Source: Isoetes taiwanensis
Lineage: Eukaryota; Streptophyta; Lycopodiopsida; Isoetales; Isoetaceae
Assembly: GCA_021234155.1 (NCBI GenBank)
Contig: JAJEKV010000008.1
Span: 6,262,945-6,326,944, forward strand
Length of the DNA stretch: 64,000 nt
Direction: 5' to 3'
This document shows positions 22,996 through 33,684 of this stretch, piece by piece; position 1 is the stretch's first letter, and each line of letters opens with the position of its first letter. The notes under the pieces were generated by a model. It was not told the origin of the DNA and ran no database searches. It worked only from the letters and a program-made list of their open reading frames with translations. The translations under genes and the position numbers were made by a program.

Positions 22996-23190
22996 GGGGA
23001 AAACTACAAAATACCCCTAACTTTTTGTAAAATTCACACTATACCCCTAACTTTCTAAAAATTCACAAAATGCCCCTAAAAATTCACAAAATGCCCCTAA
23101 AAACCTATATGTTAGGGGCATTTCATGAATTTTCTAAAAGTTAGGGGTATGTTATGAATTTTGCAAAAAGTTAGGGGTATATTGTAGTTT
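22996..23190. mobile_element. Foldback MITE with TTAA duplication
   Basis: This 195-bp insertion is absent from copy A. It is flanked by TTAA at 22992-22995 and 23191-23194; copy A has TTGA. It is a near-complete inverted repeat: AAAACTACAAAATACCCCTA pairs with the 3' arm ending GGGGTATATTGTAGTTTT. Each arm carries three spaced copies of CCCCTAA. TTAA duplication is the hallmark of piggyBac-type transposition. No coding. Confidence 0.85.
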
Positions 23191-24138
23191 TTAATCAAAT
23201 ATCTCCATTGAAGGTTTGCAACAGCTACGGGAGAATTGTATATATGTTGGCGCAATCCCCACAAGTTCATAATTCCATTTGAACTACATCCCATAAGGAG
23301 CATTGCAGCACAAGGTCTAGCTTGCGAACCCACCCTCTCACAAATGTATTATTGTCATGTGATATTATTGAAAAGATACCTAGCATAGTTAGTCAATTTA
23401 ACATGCAAAACATTGATGACAAATAGTCTCCTAGCCCATTTGCTTCAGCTTATACTTTAGTTAATGACACTAGCAGAAAGCATTACCCTTGCCATGATCG
23501 AGGTACACAAACATGTTGCACTGTTATAGACCTATATAATCATCGACACTTGGAACTTGTCCAGCTTTGCCTGACGGTGCAGGACAGTTCATTAGAAATA
23601 TAGCCCATAACCTTTTTGTCTACCTTCCACAGACTGAATGTAGATTTAATGCCATTTGAATGCAAACAATCTTACAGGCATGAGAGGGATAACACCCAGG
23701 AACTTGGGTTGGCCTGAGATTGATATAGCAGGATATGACACCCGAGTTCCAAGGCATTATCTGCCACAAAGAAATTATTTTACATGAAGTATTATAGCAT
23801 AGGTAAGCAAGTCGCAAATGTGTCAGCTCGAACTAGGAATAATGCTATTCTAGCCTAAGAAACTTAGGCAGAATAGAGATCAACGTGGGAATCTCTGCTT
23901 GAATGTAGTTTAGGATGGTTTTTTAACTACACTTATATTGGCAATTGAATAGAATAAACTTAAACCTAGAAGATTATGTCAAGAGCGTTTATTCTAAAAC
24001 TCTGTTGTTTTAGCTACGGTGCAGACTTGAGATGATGATGCATGTAAAAGCTATTGCATCATGTGAATTTTAGTGTAGTTGTGGTCATGTCCAAAATATT
24101 ATAGTGCTAAATTGTCCACAATATTACAATGCAATGTT

Positions 24139-25099
24139 TTTTTTGTTGAAGGACGTCAGACTTTATTCCATCAAAGAATCAAATACAAGTATAAATGCAG
24201 AGACAGGAATAAAATCTCAGCGGATAAGCAGAGACCCACCGAGTGAAGCAACCTGCCTAAGCATAAGAGTGCACATCCAAATACTCCTCAAAAATCAATC
24301 GCCTCTTGCGAGGGGCAAGTGAAGAACAATGATACGACTTTACAATGTAACCTTGAGCTTCTTGGAGAACACGATTATCTGCCACATCCAGACCTTTGAA
24401 GATTACCAATCTTCGTCTTTTCCAGATAGTCCAAAGCAACCATCCTGCTGCTAGATGAAAAGCCTGGCCTTGTAACTCTGTCCAGGTACTTGGGTAAATT
24501 GCCAAAAGCAGTTGTTGACTTGTTAGTGAAACCTGAAAAAGGGAAAACAACCAGTCCCATACCTGTCTAAGGTGTTCACACATGAAAAAGCAATGCTCAA
24601 TGGTCTCAGATCCACGCTTGCATACTGGACACTGATTTGATATTCTAGGGTTAAACTTATGGACAAGCACATTAACCCGCAGACACCTATGAAGAATCTG
24701 CCACCAAAGAACTGCCACTTTAGGATGAAGTAGCTTGTCCCATGCCCAAGACCACACCTTCTGCCATTGAGGAGGAGGAAGTTGAAGAGACCACTTATTA
24801 GACGGAGGAAGAATATCAGTATCAAGCAACAACTGATACATAGAGTTCACAAGTTTGCACTCCTTAATTTCTTCATGACAAACCCATACCAAAATATCTT
24901 CTTGGTGTGGCAGAATAGGCTGTAGAAAATCAGCAACTTTTTGCCAAAGAACTCTATCCCATCGCCCCAATAGAAACTTTAACTGAAAAGCCTCCCATGT
25001 CAGCAACTGGCCTGAGTCATACCATGCTGCAATAGTTAAGATTCCAGCACTTTTCCAACGTCTTTGAGTCAATGGGTGCACTGTAAAGCAAAGTGGTTG
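24139..25099 (-). mobile_element. 5'-truncated LINE family B with target-site duplication
   Basis: A perfect 16-bp duplication (ATTACAATGCAATGTT) flanks it at 24123-24138 and 25100-25115. Copy A has the single empty site near 10060-10075. The poly(A) is seen as T at 24137-24144, and the tail is shared with 7514-8221. Only the last 0.96 kb of the element was integrated. Confidence 0.93.
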
Positions 25100-25111
25100 A
25101 TTACAATGCAA
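24257..25111 (-). CDS. LINE ORF2 C-terminus, zf-RVT domain (open)
   Basis: An uninterrupted frame of 284 codons spans the element. Its apparent start lies in the flanking duplication, so it is a truncation. It contains KVAVLWWQILHRCLRVNVLV and CPVCKRGSETIEHCFFMC, the zf-RVT CxxC..H....C signature of plant LINE ORF2. WKRRRLVIF follows near the end. It has no RT domain, so no catalytic function. The absence of stops shows that this insertion is fairly recent. It shares plan and about half its residues with the family A C-terminus at 18774-19580. Confidence 0.85.
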   Translation of the reverse strand: MHCNQPLCFTVHPLTQRRWKSAGILTIAAWYDSGQLLTWEAFQLKFLLGRWDRVLWQKVADFLQPILPHQEDILVWVCHEEIKECKLVNSMYQLLLDTDILPPSNKWSLQLPPPQWQKVWSWAWDKLLHPKVAVLWWQILHRCLRVNVLVHKFNPRISNQCPVCKRGSETIEHCFFMCEHLRQVWDWLFSLFQVSLTSQQLLLAIYPSTWTELQGQAFHLAAGWLLWTIWKRRRLVIFKGLDVADNRVLQEAQGYIVKSYHCSSLAPRKRRLIFEEYLDVHSYA

Positions 25112-25190
25112 TGTTCTTCATGACCCATGGGATAAAGAGCATAATGTTGACCATGCAAATCCTATGACTTTCTTAAAAGTTAAACTACGC

Positions 25191-25616
25191 AACTGTGCAA
25201 CCTGGACAACCACAGTCGTCGGATTCGTCGATCCTACGACCCAGATCGTATGTTGGGGCCCCTGGGCACCTCTCGTTTCGCTTATAGTCATTTATGATTG
25301 GAGGCACCTATGATTTTGAAATATGAAATACGATATCGCATAAGGTTTTGAGGGAATATCGAAGCTTTATATGCCTTTGCCTAAGATTTTAGGATATGAA
25401 ATACGGGAGCTCGAACCTCGACTAAAATAATTCAATGTCCTAACTAAGGCTACTTTAACTAATATACCCAGCGAGCTAATGCAATTATTTTTTATCTTGA
25501 ATCTGTTTTTTTTATACAACTTATTTGATTGTTTTAGGGATATATGGTCTATGGTTTCAAAAATTGTTATTTTTACATCCATATCAAATCCCCCTGGAAC
25601 CCCCAGTTATTTTGCT
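25191..25616. mobile_element. Unclassified insertion in copy B
   Basis: About 426 bp separate ACTACGC from TTTTCACAAAATG, which are adjacent in copy A (10150-10163). No clear terminal repeat or target duplication was seen. It could also be a deletion in copy A. It contains GTCGTCGGATTCGTCGATCC and no coding. Confidence 0.45.
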
Positions 25617-25899
25617 AGATATTTTCACAAAATGTCAAACAAAATGAACCTTTATAAGACTATTGATGATATTTGGCATGTTCCAAACTCCACTTTATCT
25701 GCTTATCATCATGGCCTATGCTTCTTCATTCCAATCCCTTGTGAGCCTTCAAAGATCATACAATCTCCTAATAATTATGAGATAGGTCATGTATATACAA
25801 GTTCAATGGTTGCATCTTTAACCCTTTTTAACCATTGAACTATGCACCCTTGACTCCCTTATTTACAGAAATATCCATGAAGAGTTGAGCACAACTGCT

Positions 25900-26740
25900 A
25901 AGAATTGAGCACAATTGCTATCATTTGATGACACCTTCTAACTTATCAACATTCTAAACTACACCCATTGTCAATATCTCCTGCCACTATATTTCCTTGT
26001 CAAAGACACCCTGAGCCTCTCCAAGAGAGTTGCATTTCACACACATGTCAATTTAAACCATTTGCAACACAAGGATCTTCCTTAAGTACTTCAAGGGCAA
26101 TCTCAGCATGTATTGTCGCGCCCTTGGCTATGGCCCTTGTGTATCGACAACATTTCAAACTGCAAATAAATGTGACAAAATTTGAATATGCTAGTCCTAG
26201 GTTCATCTCTTCAAATAATTTGATGGCTACCTAGGCAAAACCATCTTCTCCATGTCCTGACATTATCGAATTCCCAGATACTACACCTCTTGAGCTGCTA
26301 GGTTGTTAAAAGTTTTACAAGCCTCTACAAGTGTGCCACATTTAACATACATGACATGCCAAGAATAACAACCTTTTCAAGTCCTTCTTTGCGCAAGCCT
26401 CATTATGTATTTCTCTATCCCGCTATAGCTTTGCCCTTTGCAAGCTTTCAAATTGCATGTAAATATAACAACAATCAGGAGCAATACCTTCTAACTGCAT
26501 TTGATCCAAACACTGAAGTGCTTTTCGACCAAATCCATAGTCAACATATCATGAAATAAGTACAGTCCAATATGCTACATTTCGATCATGCAACTTATTA
26601 AAAATGGTTTCAGCTTCTGTAAGTGAACCACACTTGGCATATGTGTCAACAAAAATCCAACCAATATAAGGTTCTCTTTAGGGCCTTTATGAGCAATTCC
26701 AGTTGACAAGAACTTTTAAACTGCAAACTAATGTGACAAC
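25900..26740 (-). pseudogene. PPR protein gene remnant
   Basis: The minus strand contains TFICSLKCC, AIAKGATIHAEIALEVLK, DPCVANGL and CVKC-NSLGEAQGVFDK. These are the order and spacing of PLS-class pentatricopeptide repeats. A further repeat start (VVTLVCSLK) lies near 26720. Stops and frameshifts are frequent. Intact relatives act in organelles on RNA editing and processing; this copy cannot. The wording is close to the very large fern/lycophyte PPR families (from memory). Confidence 0.75.
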
Positions 26741-28315
26741 CACATTAGATTTATGGGAATCTCTAAGAACTATATTTTATTTTTGTAAGCATGCATCTCA
26801 TCAACGATCGAGATGGGCCAACATGAACGGCTTGGATTTCTATCCAAGTCCTCTCATTCTACTAGCCCATCTGTTTCCCGCCTTTGCCTTAGTTTTGACT
26901 ACTCTGCATTGGCGCTCAGCTACCGACGATTTTCCAGCTCTGGCTATGGCGCTCCAACGATGCATGCCCTTATCTCTTGCATGTCAGCCTAGAAAAGGAT
27001 GCCTATATGCATCCAACCATTTTGTGCTCTGGTTGTGCTTGGGCAAGTCTAAGCCCAAGAAAAGGAAGCGATAAGTAACAGATCTAATGAAAAGCTTTAA
27101 AAATAGTTGACACTTCTGTTCACATGGCTGCAGCCAGATTTGTTCCTAGATCAGAACGAGATTTGCTTAGCAAGGCGGCAAGAAAAAAAACGACGGCTTC
27201 TGGTTCATATCTCTTTGCATTTTTGCCAGTGTAGCTCCTTCTGCTTCAAATCGGCAGGTCTGACTAACACGACTTATTCAGATCAATTTTATTCTTCAAA
27301 TATTTAGTAGAATATACATGTAATGCAGATGCAGAATGCAGGTGCAGATATGGATACTTCCATGTGTTGAATAATGATTATACCTAGTGGGAGATGTATG
27401 CAGTGGGAGGCAGTTCAAATCCTACCATTAATGTGGAGGGAAATCGGTTCTTAGCCCCAGCAAATGTCGATGCAAAAGAAGTAGGCACTCTATCAAGAAG
27501 TAGGCACTCTATTTAAAGCTGTTAATAGCTTTTTTTCTTCCCTTTCTCTGACCATAATTCTTATGCATAAGTAGGTTACAAAACGAGAATATACAGATGA
27601 AGGCATATGGAAAAACTAGAATTGGAGATCAGAGGGGAATACTTTGTTCTTAAATGGAGCTTACTTTGTTGCATTTGGTTCTTAATCGGGGGTTGTTCCA
27701 GCCCCAGTCTAGCTGCCAAGCCTATTGGATTTGCACAATGCTAATGCTGGAGCCATCCCCTGTAGTGCAGGCGTCTTTGTTGCAGAATTGGTCAGGGAAT
27801 ACAACAACAAGAGGGCCCGGGGAAACAGAAAACAAGGTAGTCAAAACATTTCAAATTGCTTTTTTCTTTTTTTCCAGAGCTGAATCACTGCTATAAATAT
27901 AATCGTGTTTTCTTTTCTGTTTGAATAATGCGGGCAGTTTGATCTCTGATCTTTGTATTTCTTTAATAGAAGCATAATATATGACTTTTGACTCAAATGG
28001 GTTTCTGAGGAAAATTAGGAAAGAATAGTGTTATAGTCTTGAAAATAAAATGGAAATAACATTTAAAAACATGATTCAGGTGCTCTGTTTTATGTATATT
28101 CAACTGTGCTATAGTAATTGGATCACTACTCCAGCTACAATATACTCAACCTTAACTATTGAAATTACATTGATTTAATATTTTGAACCTTAACCATTAA
28201 CTTTAATTGTTTTGAAGTGTTTTGAACTTAACTATTGAGTGTTTTAATGAAGATTAGTATTTGAATTGCCTTATGGACTTGTTTGGGTTCGATTCCGAAA
28301 AAGGCTTTCTTTCTT
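26741..28315. other. No recognised gene
   Basis: Short open frames occur, such as 26703-27074 ending in a basic KSKPKKRKR, but none matches a family I know and none has supporting splice or repeat structure. AT-rich sequence precedes the LINE. Confidence 0.4.
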
Positions 28316-28319
28316 TTTG

Positions 28320-29169
28320 AGCAATTGCAGCGGTGCATGCGTGAATTGACAAGGCAGCAACAATTCCAGCAGGAGCTAAGCTAACGGCTTCAGGAAGGAG
28401 AGACCACTATACCTGCCACGGCAGTCCCACTTGCCCAAGAGTCTGCACGGCGTCAGCCAGGGCCGTCTACTACTGCATTGCCAAGCCGCTCCATGCCACC
28501 ACTGCCCCAACATAGGCCACAGCCTATGCCCCGCCGACAGCAAACAACGCCTATTGTGTCGGGCAGGATTGACCCAACAATCAGAGAGTTCCAGGAGCTG
28601 AGACGGAGCAGCCACAATGTGGTGGTACGTGGCTTGACAGAAGAGGCAGGGGAGGACCTCATTAACTGGCTCCAGATGTTGATTCTTGCTCGAATTACAT
28701 TCCCCACACCAGTACACATTATTAGGGCGAGACGCCATGGTGTCCATCGCCTCGACCACCCCCGGGTAGTCACGTTCACAGTACGAGATGCGCAAGTGAA
28801 AGAAGCCATCCTGCACCAGGGTAGGCAGATGAAGGGAACTGCCTGTATGTTGACCGAGACCTGACCCTGGCCCAACAAGAAGACCGCCGGCACGAGTTAG
28901 CCAAAGTTAAAAGCATTCGCAGACAGGGAGGAGCTGCAAGACTGATTCGGGGCAAGATGCAAATTTTTAGGTCGCCAAATGCTGCTACAAATCCTGCAAA
29001 CCCTCAAGCAGCCCCTGACCATGCCACTGCTTCGCTTGCTACAGCCGCACGCCCTGCTCCAGTTGCCTCACCTTTTGTTGCGCGCACATCTCAGGCTGCT
29101 TCCACTTCTGCCATCCCCTCTTCTGCTGCTGCCACTAAATCTCCAGCTGCAGTCCCTGCCAACAAATAG
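28320..29169 (+). pseudogene. LINE ORF1 (nucleic-acid-binding protein), one stop and one frameshift
   Basis: A Gln-rich N-terminus (LTRQQQFQQEL) is followed by a TAA at 28381. A Pro/Arg-rich stretch leads to an L1-ORF1p-like core: NVVVRGLTEE, HIIRARRHG, RVVTFTVRDAQVKEAILHQG. After a frameshift near 28845 it gives DRDLTLAQQEDRRHELAKV and RLIRGKMQIF. The C-terminal 60 residues are Ala/Pro/Ser-rich. The intact protein would coat LINE RNA. Only a few lesions are present, so the copy is moderately old. Confidence 0.75.
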
Positions 29170-29172
29170 GAA

Positions 29173-31655
29173 TTGTGCCTCCGCATGGTCTCCTGGAATT
29201 GTCGGGGCTTCCCATGGCAGAAGGGGGATAGTCTCAACTCAATTGCCGCAGACATGGATCTCATCTTCCTCATGGAAACATGGGAGCATGCAGGACACAG
29301 GATACCCGACTTGCCAGGATACCAGCGCTACTCAATCTTCAATGATTGCATAGGAAAGCGGGGGCATGGAGGGGTTGCCTGCTACTACTGAACGGCCTTG
29401 GCACAGTCAATCTCCTTGTTCAAGACAGACAAGCACAACCGGTACCTGTGGGTACGTGTGCAAAACTGCAGTAGCAGACCTCTCTTTGTGGCAGCCTGCT
29501 ACTTTCCACATGCAGAGAGCAACTTCTATCACACCCACTCGGATATGGATAGGGTGGACCCTTATGTCGATCTATATGATGACATACAGCAGCATAAGCA
29601 GTTGGGAAGTGTCATACTCCCTGGAGACTTTAATGCATGCACGGGGGTAGAACAACCCATGAGATTTGATCCCTTGACTGATGATGTATTGCAACTGCAT
29701 CCTGCAGAAGGAGCTTGGCCACGGACATCAGACGACAATCAGGTCACGCGCTATGGTAGACAATTGCTTTTGCTCTGTGGTATCTTTGACCTGATAATTT
29801 GCAATGGACTGGCACAGTGGCCGTCCACCCGCAAGAGCACTCGTAGACAGGAAAACCAGGGGGGAGGATCTAATGTGATGGACTATGTGCTGGTGCCTGA
29901 GCAAGATATGCATGGCGTCAAGCACTTCCAGGTGGGAACAGCTAATAGGGATGAAGAGATAGACTCAGACCACTTACCACTTTACTTGAAGTTGGCTTGG
30001 CAGGTTGTGCGAACCCCTGTGCAACAACTCCTCGCATGCCTCAGTTGCGATTGGATTATGAACATGCAGGGGCTTATGCCCATATGCTTAGAAAATTCGC
30101 AATATCCTATACTAGAATAACAGACAGGCTGGCTGATTGATGTGCTTAGGACTGCGACAGAGAGGTGCTTTGGGATAAGCCGCCAGCGACGAGGAATACA
30201 ACCTTCCCACGTAATCAATGGTTTGATACAAAGTGCAAGGAACACAAATGTTGGCTCCACCAGGTCACAGACCCTGCTTTACGCCCACATGCAGTCAGAC
30301 AGTACCGCGTCTTCCTTAAAGCTAAGAAAGCCAGGTACATTGCAGCTCATCAAAGGGAAATGTTTTACCTCCTGGAATGTCACCCCAGGACCTTGTGGCG
30401 AAAGGTTCTCAGAAAGCCAGTACAACCCATAGGAAACATCACTCCCGAGCAGTGGAGGCAATATTTGCAACAGCTATATGACCCTCAGGGTGCACAGGCA
30501 GCATTACCCCTGCAAGAAGGCCCAGTGTTGGAAATCACAGATTTGGACATGGAACAAGGCTTACACCATCTTGCCAATGGGAAAGCGCCAGACCTGGATG
30601 GTATGCAGGTAGAATTGCTTAAGTGGGCAGGGCCGTCCATAGTACCGGTGCTGACCACCTTGCAGTGGACCAATAGCAGAGTTGTTCCCATCTATAAGGC
30701 AGGTGACCCGCACTGTCCAGCCAATTACCGAACAATCATGGTCAGTTTGGTGTTTGCAAAACTGGTTGCTGGGATTCTCAAGAAGCATTTGACGGGTTGG
30801 GCAGAGGCAGCAGTGGTGCGGGCCCTCACCCAGGCAGGATTCAAACTCCAGCACTCAACCATTGACCACATCTTCATGTTGCGAATTCTGTTTGAAGAGA
30901 GCAGGAACTGCCGTCAGGATCTATATTGTTGCTTCGTGGATTTTGCGAAGGTGTTTGACACTGTGCCTCGGGAAAAACTATGGGCAAGATTGCGACAGCT
31001 AGGGGTTCCTGTAGATTTGCAGAATGCAGTGTACATGTTATATGAAAGATGCTCGGGTCGGTTGCAGCCGACAAGCCAACCATTTGATAGTAGTATTGGG
31101 GTTCGTCAGGGATGCCCTCTCTCCGCAACATTATTTGGGCTTTACATTGATCAATTGGAGAGCTGACTTGCTGATAATGGGGGCGACGGAGCTCACCTTT
31201 CGCACGGATCATCGAGGCGGTTAATATGTGCTGATGATGTGGACCTCCTAGCTTACACACCAGCAGATATGCAACGACATCTCGATGCCCTGGACACATT
31301 CTGCCAAGACTAAGGTGGTTCTCATATCATCCCCATGTCGGTAGAGAATCCCTCCTTTAGTTATCGAGGCGGGGATGTGGAAGTGGCATCCACATACAAA
31401 TATTTGGGAGTGGAGTTTCCTTCTACTATGCACTGGGACACATCAATATGGCTACGAGTGACGGCGGGCTGTAAGGCACTATATGCAATGCAAAACAATA
31501 GTCATAGAGCAGAGTTATATGATTGGGCCCATCGGTCACACACCCGTTCAAAGTCATAGTGGAGCATGTCCTTTTATCTGAGGGGTTGAAGTATGGGGCC
31601 CAGTAGTATCCCTCGCTACTTGGAATGACTTAGAGCAGGTGCAGAAAGCCTTTCT
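29173..31655 (+). pseudogene. LINE ORF2 (endonuclease and reverse transcriptase), broken
   Basis: It starts MVSWNCRGFPWQKGD (the SWNxRG endonuclease opening) and has FLMETWE. A stop near 29390 breaks it. The frame continues with YLWVRVQNC, LPGDFNACTGVEQ, VMDYVLV and SDHLPLYLKLAW, the last catalytic SDH. The RT spans 30165-31166 with NSRVVPIYKAGD, NYRTIMV, CCFVDFAKVFDTV and GVRQGCPLSATLFGLYID. The catalytic block reads LICADDVDLLAY near 31230. The final recognised peptide, DLEQVQKAFLP, runs into the repeat array. Confidence 0.88.
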
Positions 31656-32968
31656 GCCCTAGGTGGCAAGGTGTTGGAGCCTAGGCGACATATTGGAGCC
31701 TATGTGGCATGTTTGAGCCACCTTGGCATGTTTGAGCCTAGGTGGCATGTTGGAGCCCACGTGGCATATTTGAGCCACCTTGGCATGTTTGAGCATGTTG
31801 GAGCCTTAGGTGGCATGTTTGAGCCACCTTGGCATGTTGGAGCCTGGGTGACATGTTTGAGCTACCTTGTCATGTTGGAGCCTAGGTGGCATGTTGGAGC
31901 CACCTTGGCATGTTATTGGAACCTAGGTGGCATGTTGGAGCCCATGTGGCATGTTTGAGCATGTTGGAGACTAGGTGACATGTTTGAGCCACCTTGGCAT
32001 GTTGGAGCCACCTTGGCATGTTGGAGCCTAGGTGGCATGTTTGAGCTACCTTGTCATGTTGGAGCCTAGGTGGCATGTTGGAGCCACCTTGGCATTTTTT
32101 AGCCTAGGTGGCATGTTTGAGCCACCTTGGCATGTTTGAGCCACCTTGGCACATTGGAGCCTAGATGGCATGTTGGAGCCCGCGTGGCTGAACCACCTTG
32201 GCATGTTGGAGCCTAGGTGAGCCTACGTGGCATGTTTGAGCCACCTTGGCATGTTTGAGCCTAGGTGGCATGTTGGAGCCTAGGTGGCATGTTGGAGCCT
32301 AGGTGGCATGTTTGAGCACCTTGGCATGTTTGAGCCACCTTGGCATGTTGGAGCCTAGGTGGCATGTTAGAGCCCATGTGGCATGTTTGAGCCACCTTGG
32401 CATGTTGGAGCCTAGGTGGCATGTTGGAGCCCACATGGCATATTTCAGCCACCTTGGCAAGTTGGAGCATAGGCGGCATGTTGGAGCCCACGTGGCATGT
32501 TGGAGTCTAGGTGGCATGTTTGAGCCATTTTGTCATGTTGGAGCCTAGGTGGCATGTTGGAGCCACCTTGGCATGTTTGAGCCTAGGTGGCATGTTAGCC
32601 CACGTGACATGTTGGAGCCCACGTCGCATGTTGGAGCCCACGTGGCATGTTTAAGCCACCTTGGCATGTTGGAGCCTAGGTGGCATGTTGGAGCCCACGT
32701 GGCATGTTTGAGCCACCTTGGCATGCTGGAGCCTAGGTGGCATGTTAGAGCCACGGTGGCATGTTGGAGCCTAGGTGGCATGTTTGAGCCACCTTGGCAT
32801 GTTTAGGTGGCATGTTGGAGCCCACGTGGCATGTTTATGCCATCATGGCATGTTTGTGCCTCCATGGCATGTTTGAGCCACCTTGGTGGCATGTTTGAGC
32901 CACCTTGGTGGCACGTTTGAGCCACGTTGGCATGTTTGAGCCTAGGTGGCATGTTTGAGCCAAGTGGA
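31655..32968. repeat. Minisatellite array 2, 19-bp unit
   Basis: About 65-70 units of GAGCC-NNNN-TGGCATGTTK run continuously. Variants (TAGG, ACCT, CACG) occur in an ordered alternation that often makes a 57-bp higher-order unit. Since 57 is divisible by three, long frames appear on both strands, for example repeated LSHLGMLEPRWHVGAHVAC. The array starts directly in LINE coding sequence and ends GAGCCAAGTGGAC, close to the GAGCCAGTCGAC end of array 1. Confidence 0.93.
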
Positions 32969-33319
32969 CAGAAAATTTGTCCATTGCACATCCCTATGGA
33001 AGAAAACGGTATACACACTCAAATGATGATATCTTGAGTGTTTTTTAACATTTCTGGCTGATATTTGAAATGACAATCATGGAACTTGTAGGAACATGTG
33101 GAAAGAAATTTGGCTTGATTTGGAACTAAGGTGATGGAGAGAAATTGGATATATTTTTCTCTCAATGAACTGTAACAAAAAACCAGCAAACAATGTTTTG
33201 AATCCCGATTTCTATAAGGTTTTTGTTGTGTGCTTTCAACTCCTGCAAGTCTGAATGGGACCTGAGATCATGTGCACATGCTCAAAAAATGGATTTGAGT
33301 CATAAAAGAGCAAATCTCT

Positions 33320-33379
33320 CTCTCCCTCCCTCCCTCCCTCCCTCCCTCCCTCCCTCCACGCACGCACGCACGCACGCAG
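33320..33379. repeat. Compound microsatellite (CCCT)n (CGCA)n
   Basis: A CT stretch, about nine CCCT/CTCC units, then about five CGCA units. Confidence 0.95.
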
Positions 33380-33657
33380 AGGATCTGATAGACTTGTTGG
33401 TCCCCATGGATGTTAAAGTTAAATTCAGTTCAACTCAATTTTGGGATCTTCATAATGCCTTTGCATTCTAGTTTTCTATAAGCATGAGGGGTAGAGGGAC
33501 AATAGACGAAATATTGCATTTTTACACATGGCATGTAATGACAACATGGATACTTTATGGGATGTCATATGGATGGGAGTAGTGCAATGATTGTATAATG
33601 GTGCTTACAAAATTGGCTAAAAAGAACCTTAAGATACCACACCCCTTTAGAGAACTA

Positions 33658-33684
33658 CTAGAAAAAGTGCCCAGCGTTGCTGGG
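33658..33684 (-). mobile_element. Helitron-type 3' terminus, minus strand
   Basis: On the minus strand: hairpin GCCCAGC aac GCTGGGC, then ACTTTTT, CTAG and a T. The spacer and loop are identical to 10534-10561. The body would extend to the right, perhaps over the non-coding DNA towards the PPR remnant; the 5' end was not found. Confidence 0.62.

Larger units (their letters stand above)
18318..25785 (+). repeat. Ancient duplicated segment, copy B, with nested insertions
   Basis: The part shared with copy A runs from 18478 to about 25785, interrupted by five insertions (18638-19588, 20228-22901, 22996-23190, 24139-25099 and about 25191-25616). A further 160 bp of the same reverse transcriptase, absent from copy A, precedes it. 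It includes LDHLLALKCIFHSIKGTK and FIDFCK. Removing the insertions restores continuous alignment with 7494-10375. Confidence 0.85.
28316..31655 (+). mobile_element. LINE with ORF1 and ORF2 (family D), decayed, ending in minisatellite
   Basis: It reads on the plus strand from an ORF1 N-terminus near 28316 through the endonuclease and RT to about 31655. There coding passes without a tail into the 19-bp minisatellite. The 5' end may be slightly truncated. No target duplication can be seen because the 3' end is lost. ORF1 and ORF2 are separated by three bases (stop at 29167-29169, ATG at 29173), the spacing expected for two-ORF LINEs. Confidence 0.85.

Noticed and set aside
22992..23194. CCCCTAA blocks as an interstitial telomere
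   Set aside because: The blocks are spaced, differ from CCCTAAA and form the arms of a foldback MITE; no tandem telomeric array is present.
26703..27074. Frame ending in a basic KSKPKKRKR tail
   Set aside because: No recognised domain, overlaps the end of the PPR remnant on the other strand, and no conserved features.
31671..32806. Several repetitive open frames on both strands (HLGMLEPRWHVGA-type and MPPRLQHAT-type)
   Set aside because: They are translations of the 19-bp minisatellite, exist on both strands and have no non-repeat context, so they are not genes.
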